A stretch of 5,910 nt of DNA from Antarcticimicrobium sp033791545 (GTDB lineage: Bacteria > Pseudomonadota > Alphaproteobacteria > Rhodobacterales > Rhodobacteraceae). The stretch lies in NCBI GenBank assembly GCA_033791545.1, contig JASJGL010000149.1:1-5910 (forward strand), given 5' to 3'. A program made the position numbers and the translations under genes. Shown here in pieces: positions 5,885-5,910 of the stretch (positions are counted from its first letter, which is position 1; the number at the start of each line of letters is the position of its first letter). The notes below the pieces were generated by a model. That model was not told the origin of the DNA. It saw only the letters and a list, made by a program, of their open reading frames with translations, and ran no database searches.

Positions 5885-5889
5885 CTCCT
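5885..5889 (-). promoter_or_regulatory. Ribosome binding site that decides the gltX start
   Basis: On the minus strand these bases read AGGAG, seven bases before the ATG at 5877-5875. This is the strongest Shine-Dalgarno match in the window and lies inside the alternative eight-codon extension that starts at 5901. For the upstream ATG only nine bases of leader are visible (GTGTGACAC), without a purine-rich site. The protein from 5877 starts with MTITRFAPSPTG, the usual distance to the first GluRS motif. Confidence 0.8.
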
Positions 5890-5910
5890 GTTGTCGGCCA
5901 TGTGTCACAC

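Noticed and set aside
5902..5910. Near-palindrome GTGTCACAC at the right edge as a regulator site
   Set aside because: Four-base half-sites at the window edge without further context are too little to support an operator.

Overview
The window looks like chromosomal DNA of a GC-rich alphaproteobacterium, most probably a member of the Rhodobacteraceae/Roseobacter group. The evidence is the strong G/C bias at third codon positions, a 441-residue glutamyl-tRNA synthetase of the short, zinc-less second type found in these bacteria, and an NsrR-like Rrf2 regulator with an FNR-type box in front of it. The assignment rests on reading the proteins, not on a database search. All five complete genes are intact and look like ordinary chromosomal genes. 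I see no insertion sequence, prophage, CRISPR array, tRNA or rRNA.

Left part (1-3318): the first 15 codons of a leftward gene with a signal-peptide-like start lie at 46-1. Back to back with it, after 48 bases, comes a rightward two-gene operon: an ABC ATPase (95-790) and an 843-residue permease with two FtsX-type halves (787-3318), overlapping by ATGA. This is the YbbA-YbbP arrangement. In E. coli the gene divergent from ybbA is tesA, a periplasmic lysophospholipase/thioesterase, so the truncated gene is probably the TesA-like esterase partner. Together they would form a mechanotransmission-type (MacB-like) transporter and esterase pair that handles hydrophobic or ester-containing molecules at the outer face of the inner membrane.

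Middle part (3319-4443): the permease gene converges on an Rrf2-family regulator gene (3769-3323, GTG start) with only four bases between the stop codons. A perfect 7-bp inverted repeat sits exactly on this junction. The regulator carries three cysteines spaced like the [2Fe-2S]/[4Fe-4S] ligands of NsrR. Its upstream region (3770-3873) is shared with a divergent gamma-glutamylcyclotransferase-fold gene (3874-4443) and holds a 13/14 match to the FNR consensus (3827-3840), about 40 bases upstream of the start site predicted for the regulator. This suggests control by oxygen limitation or NO.

Right part (4444-5910): a 108-base convergent spacer with small hairpins and a short imperfect direct repeat, then gltX on the minus strand (5877-4552). 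A strong AGGAG ribosome binding site favours the internal ATG at 5877 over the longer reading from 5901.

I found no convincing undescribed multi-gene system. The points most worth checking are the YbbAP-TesA-like locus, the FNR box in the regulator promoter, and the inverted repeat that spans two facing stop codons.
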